64,000 nucleotides of DNA from Aedes albopictus (Eukaryota; Arthropoda; Insecta; Diptera; Culicidae), in the NCBI RefSeq assembly GCF_035046485.1, contig NC_085137.1:455633004-455697003 (forward strand), read 5' to 3'. The notes under the pieces are model-generated. The model was not told the DNA's origin. It made no database searches and saw only the letters and a program-made list of their open reading frames with translations. The translations under genes and the position numbers were made by a program. Each line of letters begins with the position of its first letter. Within the stretch, counting starts at the first letter, position 1. Below are positions 54,545 to 64,000 of this stretch, piece by piece.

Positions 54545-56570
54545 AGTATATCGAACATTTGTCGAAGTCATTTATGTGCCGGGAAAATATAATTCCAAGT
54601 TGGTGAGAATATTACAAACTGAGGGATAGGTAATAGGAGGTAATAGTCAGACCCCTGAATGGGCAATGTGGGTTAGTGTATGGGAATGCCATTGAAGGTT
54701 TGTAATATTCTCCGAGGCTTTCGAAATCCAACAGGGCGCGTCCCCGGGTTGCGGATAGGGGGAAAAGGGAGATTTTTCGCATTTGTACTGTAATCAGCCA
54801 ATGTGATATTATCTCCTATGGTGTTGTAGTGCGAATGAATGATCTCATTCTATGGGAATTCGAACCTTGTAATGTATTGTTTATTAACTTCAATTTTCTA
54901 AGCTTGACAAGGTTTTGAAGACAAACATGAGGTGAGAGAATTGCCTAATAGGAAAGTCACATCAGGAAAGCTTTTACATATGCAAATGCTATCCATGGGG
55001 TCATGTCTAGCATTTAAAATGTATGGCAATGACTGGTTCTTACCTAGCAGGGGTACTACAAGACCACGCGGACAATTCGATTAAAGGCTTAATTGGGGAT
55101 AATATATTTTCCAGAACTGAAGGAACATTTTTTTCGGGTGACTGGTGAGTCGGAGAGGGTGGAAGTTTCCGTTTGTTATAATTCACAAAATAAACAATCG
55201 GGCGTTTTTTCTTTCTATGACTTGCTTGGCATTTTGTGGATTATTGTTTTTTTGGTTTTGGAAGGTATGCGATTCACTATTGAGCCTTAAGGATTACTTG
55301 TATCCAAGGGGCCAGACACGTACAATTCTTGGCTTAGTATATATAGTATATATTAGTGCATCGTAGTAAACTCTGCGGCCGATTTTTTCGATAAACAATG
55401 TTTGTTTTTTGATTCATCTGTCACAGCCTTAGTTTCAGCCAGTACGATTACTTTGATGGTAATACATCAATATTTCATTTTCATTTTTCATTTTCATTTT
55501 GCAGCATTTGGTGGGGCAATGAGAGCGCAAGTCAGTCCAAAGCCGATGATAAGGAGGGGTAATGGCTGAATAGTCTTTGCTGACCACATAAACGCCATGG
55601 GATAGGAAAAGGGTATTTTGGTGTGGGATTAGGGTGTTGGTACAGACTTGACAATGTCAATGCTATTCAGATGCAAAATAATTTTAAGGTTGAAGGATTT
55701 GTAATTGATTCAGTCAATGACGATGACTGTCTGCTTCTTATTTGTCTTCTTTTACTTGAAAAGCTTATTTTGCCTTTTTTATGAAATAAACGTGAACTTA
55801 CCTTCACCTGCATATATTCAGTAGATAGCAGAAAAAAATGCCAATAATTTTTCATGGGATTTTCCTTCGAAAATGCCTTCAAATCACAGAAATCTGCTAA
55901 AATCCACAAAAACATTTCTTGGCTGCTATCACCACTACCAACTTGACACTGGCTTATGGCACGCACACATTCTCATCGAATCCTCAAAAAACCGACACTC
56001 AAATCTTTTTCAAAGAAAAAATCACTATTCTATTCATTTCCGTAGTTTTTAAATGCATTCATGGCACTCAGCAGTAATTTTCACGCAAAACAACACCAAC
56101 TTTTTGCCCCCCGAGCACCTCGTTACAGTAGAAACTGCTTTTAAAAAATCAATACCGGGAATCGAACTAGAACATTGTATCGTCATTCCAGTTACATCGC
56201 GCGATTGAGAAAATCATGAATAAACAACCGCGCACTAAGCGATAAGATCAAGATATATGCGTTCGATTCAAACTTTGTGAATCAGCACAATAATGTGCGT
56301 ACTGCGAGCAGCACACTCACTACGCCAGCACAGCCACACTCCAAACGGTACATGCGCTACGACCGAGCCAGAAAAGCATCATCAATGTGAAGTTGCCAGT
56401 TCAATGTTCTGAAATTTTAAACCAATTTTATAAAGTTACTTCAAAAACTGTTAAAAAATAGCTTAAAAATTAAACGTGTCATCTGATTTAATTGTATATT
56501 ATAGAACCATTACAGTTGAGCATTTTAATTCGTTTAAATGCTTCGAAAACATTCATACAAAAAGCAACAA
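54545..56570. other. unassigned sequence
   Basis: No gene is supported. Open frames at 55093-55290 (+) and 55667-55966 (-) lack recognisable motifs. It includes simple TTTTCATTTTCA runs near 55480 and a tRNA-like stretch near 56150. Confidence 0.35.
56138..56215 (-). other. tRNA-like sequence (possible SINE head)
   Basis: On the minus strand TCGCGCGATGTAACTGG resembles an A box and AGTTCGATTCCCGG is a good B box. The surrounding text is not a full tRNA. Confidence 0.4.
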
Positions 56571-57060
56571 ATTTTTAATTGCTTCGTCATTTGCCCTGAT
56601 TTGGCAACATTGCTCATCAGCTGATATTTTCATTCGCCTACATTTTGTTCGATTATTTTGTAAACAAACTTTGTGCAGCTTGAGCGTGACTTTCAGATTG
56701 AGATGAAATGTTTCTAGTTTAGGAAGTTATATGTCCCAAAAATGAAAAACGAAAAAGTCGGCAAGGGAGCTTGAAAGTCAAATAAGAGCATACTTTTTCG
56801 ACTGATGATGTCGTATTCATTAACCACAGTTGGCATGTGGCGTGTGGCATGTGCAAACATACCTATGTTATGAGAAGGCGGCAACCTTGTTTGTCAGCTG
56901 ATATGCTCATTCAATCTTGCGATTCGCGTTTCTCGTTTCTCCCTTGCGATACTTTGTAAACAGACATTGCACAGCCTGAGCGTGATTTTAAAGTGAGTTG
57001 AAATATTGTTGGAGAAAATCATTTATTGCCTGAAAATGAAAACCATGAAAGTAGGTACTG
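56570..57060 (+). repeat. two diverged tandem leader-like segments
   Basis: 56585-56765 and 56875-57060 share GGCAAC..TTG, TCAGCTGATAT, TCATTC, TTTGTAAACA, TGCAGC or CACAGC followed by GAGCGTGA, and a closing ATGAAAA with AAAGTNGG. They look like paralogous 5' regions that each lead into an ATG. The first opens a short frame only. The second opens the frame at 57006-57260. Confidence 0.55.
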
Positions 57061-57260
57061 CGAACGAAACGTTGGAGCTAGACGGGCTGAGTTTGCAACA
57101 AGTTATTGTGAACGTTAGATTGAGGATTTTGCTGTCACAGAAACGGATTCGGGAGCAGGGATGGCATTCACCATTTGCAAAGAGTTACATTCACTTGCTA
57201 CTATCTCAGTTCATAAGCATGCTATCAAAAAACAATGTATGGATGACTTTTACCTTGTAG
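57006..57260 (+). CDS. doubtful small open frame running into the palindrome
   Basis: Eighty-four codons. An internal ATG pair at 57036 and 57045 (MKTMKVG) aligns with the MKNEKVG start of the upstream paralogous segment. Residues such as NETLELDGLSLQQVIVN look protein-like but match no family that I know. From about residue 50 the frame lies inside the left arm of the 409-bp palindrome. It may be a gene fragment disrupted by the inverted duplication. Confidence 0.25.
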   Translation: MLEKIIYCLKMKTMKVGTANETLELDGLSLQQVIVNVRLRILLSQKRIREQGWHSPFAKSYIHLLLSQFISMLSKNNVWMTFTL

Positions 57261-57561
57261 TTTTATCTGAAAGTTTGCGGAATATCATAAAGGTCGCACA
57301 CGCATGCTTAACTCGTGAGCGAGCTGTGAAAGCAACTCTCCACGCCGTGAATGTAATTTACATTCACGGCGTGGAGAGTTGCTTTCACAGCTCGCTCACG
57401 AGTTAAGCATGCGTGTGCGACCCTTATGATATTCGGCAAACTTTCAGATAAAACTACAAGGAAAAAGTCATCCATACATTGTTTTTTGATAGCATGCTTA
57501 TGAACTGAGATAGTAGCAAGTGAATGTAACTCTTTGCAAATGGTGAATGCCATCCCTGTTC
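57153..57561. repeat. 409-bp near-perfect palindrome (204-bp arms)
   Basis: The arms 57153-57356 and 57358-57561 are reverse complements around a single central base (57357, within ATGTAATTTACAT). I count four mismatches, so identity is about 98%. Because of the symmetry the same 81-residue frame (starting MAFTICKELHSLATISVHKH) appears on both strands. A transcript would fold into a 204-bp duplex with no real loop. Confidence 0.95.
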
Positions 57562-58609
57562 GGGAGACTTGTCAAGAGGTCTAAGCTCGGTGTAGTTTCT
57601 ACTTCATGAATATTTTGCAATAGAGTGGGACGAGTCACTAGCGGCTCCAGAGCGCATGTTGCCCCCTCTTAATCAGCACTAGCGTATATAGTATGTGCAC
57701 GGTGATCGGCAAATGGACAGAGGAGGGTAAAATGTGCTCTGGTATCGCTAGAGAGACAAGTAATGAATCTGCTATAAATATTACGTAAAGTAGTTCGTAG
57801 ATGGAAAACATGGAAAAAGCGTGACGCTTCTGTAGAGCCACGGCATTTCGAACCATATTTAAAAAGCTGTCAAAATTTCTGAAGAAAACATGACAACTTT
57901 TTTTTAGTTTTCTCCTTGGAGTTTGAAAATCTAGTCAGATAGAACTAAATATAGACAATTTAGCTCTCCATTTGTTCTGCAATTCTTGGTTTTGGACCTC
58001 TGAATTAATATAAAAAGTTTTTAATTAGCTTAGACCGCATCCTGAGATCAGACTCACCTGTCTTTAGTTGAAAGAAAGGAAAAACTTCATCCTTTTCTAT
58101 GTCCAACGATGACTGAGCGAAAAAATATACTATCGCCAAACCAATGATCAAACCTAATATTTTAATATTTTTTAAAATGTCTAAATTAAAAAAAAATACA
58201 AAAATGTACGTGCTTAACTTTTTTAATTATTTAAAAGAAGATTGGGTGTGTTGTAAAATTGATATTTTAATTTATCTTTAATTAATTTGAAATTATATGT
58301 ACCGAATTACAATACTTATCACGCATGGAATGGTATCGTAAAACGGAACACGTGTTTTTGTGCCACACACACAACTAAGCAGATTCACAAACACAAAACA
58401 AATCAATGATTATTAAATAAAACTAAGAACAAAAAGATGAAGAAGACACCCAAAACAAGATTACGAATCCTTCAACCTTAACGAAATTCAGCACCTCATG
58501 TTAAAATCCCTTTTTTTGTTTACATATGTTACATATGGTGTTTGATAAAGTTTGGCTTTAATTTAGTTCGAGATTCATTCACTACGCGGCGTACATTTTT
58601 TTGAGAATC
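57562..58609. other. unassigned A/T-rich sequence
   Basis: No gene or known repeat recognised. Confidence 0.35.
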
Positions 58610-59790
58610 CTTTCCGCAATTATTCAGAAAATTCCTCCAGAAATTCCTTTGGAAAATACATAAGCAATTTCTTTTTGAATCCTCCTTTCAACGTTACTTT
58701 TTGGAATTTTCTCTGGCAATTCTTTTCGAATTATGTAATTCCTTTAAAAATCCATTCACCAGATACTTATAAAATTCCTAAGTCAAATCGCTGGTAAACT
58801 TCTTTGCCATGTTTTTGAAATTTCTCCGGCAAATTTCTTTGGTAATTCCTTTCGGTGTTCTGTCTGTTATTACTTTGAAAAGTTTATTAAATATACTCTA
58901 GCAAATTTTTAAAAACTCAAGAATCTGCAATGGAATGGCTGAGGAAAATCTCAAAGGAACGACCTAAAAAGAATTATAAAAAAAAACAAGATAAATGCCA
59001 TTGTTTGGTAATAATTGTTTTGTGATTTTTTTTTTTTTTTAATATTCTATGGGAGCTTCCATGAAATTTTCCAAAAACAAAATTACAAAGCAATTTTCAA
59101 ACAGGTTGGCATTGGAATAGCTGAACGCAGTGCTAAAAATTACTAAAGTATTTTCTAATCAAATTGCCACAAATAACGCCAAAGAGATCTCGAAGGGATT
59201 GCTGAAAGACATCCCAAACTGATTTCCGACGAATCAATCCAAACATCCACTTTCCAATTTGAAAGAATTTTCACAAGAAATTTCCGAGAGAAATCTTAGA
59301 GAACTAGGCTGAACAATTTTTAAAGGAAATTTCCGAATAAACACAGGGAATAACATTGAAAATTTCAAAAAAAATGTCAAAAAAAAAGACAAAAAAAGGT
59401 AAAACTCGCAAAAAAAAACTTGTTATGGGGTATTCCGACTTTTTTGGGTTTAAAAACTTGTATAAATAACAAAAATGTTGCCAAAAAAACAAAAAGTTTG
59501 CAGCGAGCATTATCGAAGGAATTGCCTAAGAAGTTTTGGAAGGAAATGATCGCAATTACCGAAAGAGTTTACAAATAAATTGTCGAAAAAAATCAGAACT
59601 CAACGAATCCCCAGAAGCATTGATGAAAATATTCCCAAAATAAATACCCAAAGGAAAACCAAAACGAACTTCTGCAGAATTTAAAAAAAAAACGCGTGTA
59701 AAATTTCCGAAATAATTATCAAAAAAAAAAAATCGAGATTCCCAAAGGAATTGTGTCAATTCTCAAAATGAAAGCTAAAGAAATTCATGA
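58610..59790 (-). repeat. degenerate 12-bp satellite array 7 (old, A/T-rich)
   Basis: Highly diverged units: minus sense (TCCTCCAGAAATTCCTTTGG style) to about 58.9 kb, then plus sense with many A-runs. Periodicity is faint, so the assignment is weaker than for other arrays. Confidence 0.5.
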
Positions 59791-59804
59791 AGAAATGTCT
59801 GATT

Positions 59805-60838
59805 CATTTATTTAGTTAACATCAAATTCATGATAATACTGAATCAACAATTTGCCGCCATAATACTCGATTTACAGCTGCAGCTCTCCAACGTCGGTCA
59901 CGCCCAACACTCGCCAGATCACGCTCCACCTGGTCCGCCCATCGTGCTCTCTGCGCTCCACGCCTTCTTGTACCAACCGGATGGTTAGCAAACACCAACT
60001 TTGCAGGGTTGTTGTCCGGCATTCTTGCAACATGCCCTGCCCACCGTATCCTTCCGGCTTTGGCTACCTTCTGGATGCTGGGTTCGCCATAAAGTGCAGC
60101 GAGCTCGTGGTTCATCCTTCTCCGCCACACACCGTTCTCCTGCACGCCGCCGAAGATCGTCCTTAGCACCCGTCGCTCGAAAACTCCGAGTGCTTGCATG
60201 TCCTCCTCGAGCATCGTCCACGTCTCGTGCCCGTAGAGAACCACCGGTCTTATTAGCATCTTGTACATGGTACATTTGGTGCGGGGGTGAATCTTTTTTG
60301 ACCGCAGTTTCTTCTGGAGCCCATAGTAGGCACGACTTCCACTGATGGTGCGCCTTCGTATTTCACGGCTTACGTTATTGTCAGCCGTTAGCAAGGAACC
60401 GAGGTAGACGAATTCTTCTACCACCTCGAAGGTATACCCGTCTATCGTAACATTGCTGCCAAGGCTTGTCCAGTCTCGCTCAGTCCCACCTACCAGCATG
60501 TATTTTGTCTTAGCCGCATTCACCACCAGTCCGACCTTTGCTGCTTCACGTTTCAGGCGGATGTACAGTTCTGCCACCGTTCCAAATGTCCTAGCAATAA
60601 TATCCATGTCATCCGCAAAACATACAAATTGGCTGGATTTCGTGAAGATCGTACCCCGGCTCGTCGCATAACACCTTCCAGGGCGATGTTGAATAGTAGG
60701 CAGGAAAGTCCATCACCTTGTCGTAGTCCCCGTCGAGATTCAAATGAACTGGATAGTTCACCCGAAATCCTTACGCTGTTCTGCACACCGTCCATCGTTG
60801 CTCTTATCAGTCTAGTCAGCTTCCCGGGAAAGCTGTCT
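59805..60838 (-). mobile_element. 5'-truncated non-LTR retrotransposon, copy 2
   Basis: The 13-bp direct repeat GAAATGTCTGATT flanks it at 59792-59804 and 60839-60851. The 3' end (on the minus strand) finishes CTAAATAAATG, as in copy 1. It begins at the RT segment encoding SFPGKLTRLIRAT, about 160 bp further downstream in the element than copy 1. Confidence 0.92.
59828..60838 (-). pseudogene. broken reverse transcriptase of a non-LTR retrotransposon
   Basis: Two overlapping frames: 60553-60795, with GLRQGDGLSCLLFNIALEGV, and 59828-60607, starting MDIIARTFGTVAE and ending IVDSVLS. They are out of register near 60600-60650, just before the catalytic FADDMD motif, compared with copy 1. The C-terminal part (RIRWAGHVARMPDNNPAKL) is intact and very similar to copy 1 but keeps frame where copy 1 is shifted. 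The 5' part of the polyprotein is absent, so no enzyme can be made. Confidence 0.88.
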
Positions 60839-60851
60839 GAAATGTCTGATT

Positions 60852-61175
60852 ATAATCGTATACGTTCTCTAATAAAATGCAGAAGGATTTTACGAACGAC
60901 GTGACATAAGTTTTCATTTTGAGAAATTTAAATTGATATGATTTTCGCCACACAAAATAATTGATTTTTTTATATTTATGACCTTTTACACTAAGAGTGC
61001 ATTCGTGTCAAACATAATTGAATGATTTTACTCCTGTGCCTCGTGCGAGTAATCCATTACCAAAAGAAGTGCCAAAATAATCCGAAGGAACTCTTAGAAA
61101 GTTTTCAAATAAAATGATTTTGACCTTATAGACGACAAAACTTAAACATAGTACTAATTCCATGTATTAAGGTGC
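60852..61175. other. unassigned sequence
   Basis: Nothing recognised. Confidence 0.35.
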
Positions 61176-61366
61176 ATATATAACAAAGCCACACTTCGAA
61201 TTTTCGAGAGCACAAACCTGAAGAACCGAATGTCGGCTTGAGCTGAAAAGTTGATCGATGGGTTACTCGCTGGTGGTGACCAATCGATCAACTTTTCAGC
61301 GCAAACCGACATTCGGTTGTTCAGATTTGTGCTCTCGAAAATTCGAGGTGTGGCTTCGTTATATAT
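61176..61366. mobile_element. 191-bp foldback MITE
   Basis: Arms of about 80 bp start ATATAACAAAGCCACACTTC on the left, with the near inverse on the right. The landmarks ATTTTCGAGAGCACAAA and AGTTGATCGAT are in both arms, and the loop is about 22 nt. Several mismatches. No coding capacity. Confidence 0.85.
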
Positions 61367-62099
61367 TCACCATTCTACTTCATATTATGTAACAAAAATT
61401 TATCATTGTGTATGCTCACTTGCAATGCATATTCTGATTGTTTTTCAGCCTCTTCTGTGCGATACAAATCAAGATTACCATCTTCAAAATCACGAGGCAA
61501 ATTGTTAGAACGAGACGGAAGATAGGAAAAATAACGCTGCGTCCCGTATCACTTTAAAACGAACCTAAATGTTATATGAGAACAGATTTTTTTAAATATT
61601 GTCCTCAAGAAAACACTGTAGGGTTTATTGTTCCAATCTCTGGAATATTCCTTAAAAAAACTGGTATAATTGGGTTTTTAAATTTCGAAAAATTTATTGA
61701 TTTTTTGATTCTATTAGAAAGAGCACCTGTTTCTGAGCCACTATGATTTTTTTTCAGATTTTTAGAGCTTTATTTTGGTACCTAAAATCAATTTCAAAGA
61801 AATTTTTCGAAATCACCTTTTGACAGCTGGGCAACTGCTTGACAGCTCCGCTCAGTACAAAATGCGACGAGGGGTGATTCGACAAATCGCTCCCATACAA
61901 AATTCAAATTGATTTTTAAATAGGTTTCCGGGCTCCAAAAATCATGAAAATTTGGATTTCGGCTCAGTTTGGCATGCAGATTCAGAATATGGAGTTATCT
62001 CAACACCCCTAAAGAAGCCAATTGTAGCAGTCTCTATTAAAAGATTATTATCATATTTGTTTATGAAACAATTACAGGATACCCAGAATTCCCTAGCAA
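61367..62099. other. unassigned sequence
   Basis: No gene. The stretch near 61820-61900 (GACAGCTGGGCAACTG and onward) reads like a dispersed mosquito repeat, but I see no second copy here. Confidence 0.35.
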
Positions 62100-63340
62100 T
62101 TTCTTAAGGTATTGTATTTTTTTTTAATTTCCCTGAAATTCCAGCACAGGATGATCAATTATTCAGAAATACTTCTGATATCACTTAAGAAGCTTCCCCA
62201 GGAAGTTTATCGGGAGTTTCTTCAGAAATTCTTTAAGGATTTCCCCCAAAAATATCTGTTTTTTTTTGTAATAGTTTCTCCGTCATTTCCTTCTCGAGTT
62301 TTCTTGTTTTTTTTTCAAATAGTTTCCCTATGCATTTCTACTGGAGCTCTATTGAAAATTCATCAGGTATTCCTTTCAGAAATTTCTTCGAGAATTTCTC
62401 CAAAAGTTTTATTTTTAATTTTTGTTGTAGTTTCAGGAATTTGTTCAGGAATACCTTGAATTTTTTCCAAAAACTTGTTTAGATATTTCTCCAGTTCCAT
62501 CTGGAATTCCTTCAGAAGTTCCATCGGAAATTTCTCCTAAAGTTCCATTGGAAATTGTTCAAAAAATTGGAGTTTCAGGAGTATTATTGGAAATTCCTTT
62601 GGAAAATTTTTCAAAAATTTCTTTGAGAATTTCTCTAAGAATTCATTTGGAATTTTTTTAATAGTTTCCCCAACAACTGCTTCAGGAGTTCTTTGGGTTT
62701 TTTTTCAAAAATTTCTTTCGTAATTTCTACAGGAGCGCTATTGGATATTCCACCAGGTGTTCCAATGGGAACTCTCCTGGAATTCCATTAGGGATTTCTC
62801 CAGGAGATCCTTTGGGAATCTTTACACAGGAACTCCACCGGACATTCTTCCGGGAGTTTTTTTTTTGAGGATTTCTCCAAGAGTTTTCTTGTTATTTCCA
62901 AAAGTTATTTTAGGAATTTCTCCATCATCCAGGATTTCCATCGGGAATCTTCTATAGTTCCTTCGTAAATTCTTCAGGAGTTAAATCTTGCAACTCCAAA
63001 AGTTTTATCGGGAATTCCTCAAGGAGCTTCATTTTGGATTCATCCAGAACCTTCATCCGGAGTTCCTCAAGAAGTTTACCAATATTTTGAGAAATTCAAG
63101 ACGTATCTTCTGGATTTTTTTTTTCCGGGGATTCCCCCTGAAGTCTATCAGGAATTTTCTTCAGAAGTTCTGTCGGAATTTCAAGGATGCCTCCAGGAGT
63201 CCCTCAAGAAGTTCTATGGGGAATTGCTCAAGAAACTACATTGGGCATTTTTTATAAGTTTCTTCGAGAATTTCTACAGATTTTTTTCAAGAATTTCTTC
63301 AGGAAGTTCTCTAGGGTTCCTTCATGGTGCTTTGAGATGA
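62100..63340 (-). repeat. degenerate 12-bp satellite array 8
   Basis: Minus-sense units (GGAATTCCTTCAGAAGTTCC style) with frequent T-runs. Open frames within are repeat products. Confidence 0.75.
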
Positions 63341-63379
63341 CAGGAATGGTTCCGGAAAATAGAGCTTGTAACATAAATT

Positions 63380-63612
63380 CGGCACCAACATTTCAAAAGG
63401 GCGTAACTGCTTTTGCAACCAATGCCTTCTCACAGAGCTGTGGGTCGTATTTCATTCATCTCACGCAATTCACATCCATTAATCGAAAGAGGAGGATTTT
63501 ATCTTTCTATTTGTGCTAGTGGATTGCTCGAGAGGAATGGGATACGCTCCACAGCTTTGTGAGAAGGCATTGGTTGTAAATTCAGTTACGCCCTTTTGAA
63601 ATGTTGGTGCCG
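63380..63612. mobile_element. MITE family A, copy 2 (233 bp)
   Basis: Same ends (CGGCACC, GGTGCCG), same orientation and the same length as 2265-2497, with only a few substitutions. AATT flanks both sides, a 4-bp target duplication. It inserted next to array 8. Confidence 0.92.
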
Positions 63613-64000
63613 AATTGATAAATGGGGATCATCGGGCTTCCCAGTTGCTTTTCTAAAGATTATTTCACGAGTTTATCTATGAAAATCTGAATGTTTTTTT
63701 TAACGCTTCTGACATTATCCCAATAATTCATCCAGAGATTGCTTCAGATAATATGGGTAAAAAAAGTTGCAGAAATTCGTGGTAGAAATTCCTGTAAGAA
63801 ATTTCGACGGATTTTTGAGAATTGCGAGTTTTCTTCGTGTAGTGATTCGGAGATTCAATCGAGAAATGCACTACATTTTTTTTCCATCGATGACAGTTAT
63901 TCCGAGTTTTTTAATTGGATAATTTAAAAATTTATCATAAACTTTTTTTTAATTCTTCCACAAACTCGCATAAACGTTTCTCCAGGTTTTTTTTTTCGCA
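63613..64000. other. unassigned sequence, possibly degenerate 12-bp array
   Basis: Faint units such as GAAATTCCTGTAAGAAATTTC appear, but periodicity is weak. The window ends here. Confidence 0.35.

Noticed and set aside
1..64000. Endogenous viral fragments, common in Aedes
   Set aside because: I looked for RNA-virus polymerase-, nucleoprotein- or glycoprotein-like frames and saw none. The only polymerase-type motifs are from the two LINE copies.

Overview
The window looks like repeat-dense nuclear DNA of a culicine mosquito, most likely Aedes. This rests on two near-identical tRNA-derived SINEs of the kind known from Aedes (Feilai-like), many miniature inverted-repeat elements with short A/T-rich target duplications, short conserved exons next to a giant intron, and abundant degenerate repeats. 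The species is inferred, not proven.

Only two protein genes can be supported. (1) A Rab34/Rab36-type small GTPase on the + strand has three closely spaced exons at 26532-27437 and a last exon at 51371-51441. Between them lies an intron of about 23.9 kb that fills more than a third of the window with nested repeats. (2) An unrecognised gene starts 66 bp after the Rab stop (exons 51508-51762 and 51873-52169) and continues out of sight past a donor at 52170. Two 5'-truncated non-LTR retrotransposon copies (12924-14129 on +, 59805-60838 on -) carry broken reverse-transcriptase reading frames.

Layout. 1-5.9 kb: mostly unassigned DNA with hairpins and MITEs. 5.97-11.43 kb: a hAT-like element with 15-bp ends, almost filled by a degenerate 12-bp satellite (GGAATTCCTGGA). 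11.4-17.2 kb: a LINE copy, tandem hairpins and MITEs. 17.2-21.7 kb: two more 12-bp arrays. 21.9-25 kb: a cluster of foldback MITEs. 26-27.4 kb: a SINE and Rab exons 1-3. 27.4-51.4 kb: the Rab intron, holding (a) a 31-bp satellite split by three insertions, one of them a two-level nest with a foldback-like element; (b) a foldback MITE interrupted by a retroposed sequence with a pentanucleotide tail and a 24-bp target duplication; (c) a tandem duplication of about 3.3 kb, with a SINE at the junction and a 3.6-kb insertion in the second copy that carries a 150-bp satellite; (d) a 316-bp tandem repeat. 51.4-52.2 kb: Rab exon 4 and the second gene. 53.3-54.5 kb: a hAT-like element with a perfect 8-bp target duplication. 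57.15-57.56 kb: a near-perfect palindrome with 204-bp arms. 58.6-64 kb: LINE copy 2, foldbacks, 12-bp arrays and a MITE copy of the same length as the one at 2.3 kb.

Most long open frames in the window are products of repeats. The 12-bp unit has no stop codon in any of the six frames, which explains dozens of spurious peptides. The most unusual structures are the 12-bp satellite, its packaging inside a hAT-like element, the fractured 31-bp satellite with its insertion order, and the 409-bp palindrome. No tools were used: homologies come from recognised motifs, and repeat relationships from reading and comparing sequence by eye.
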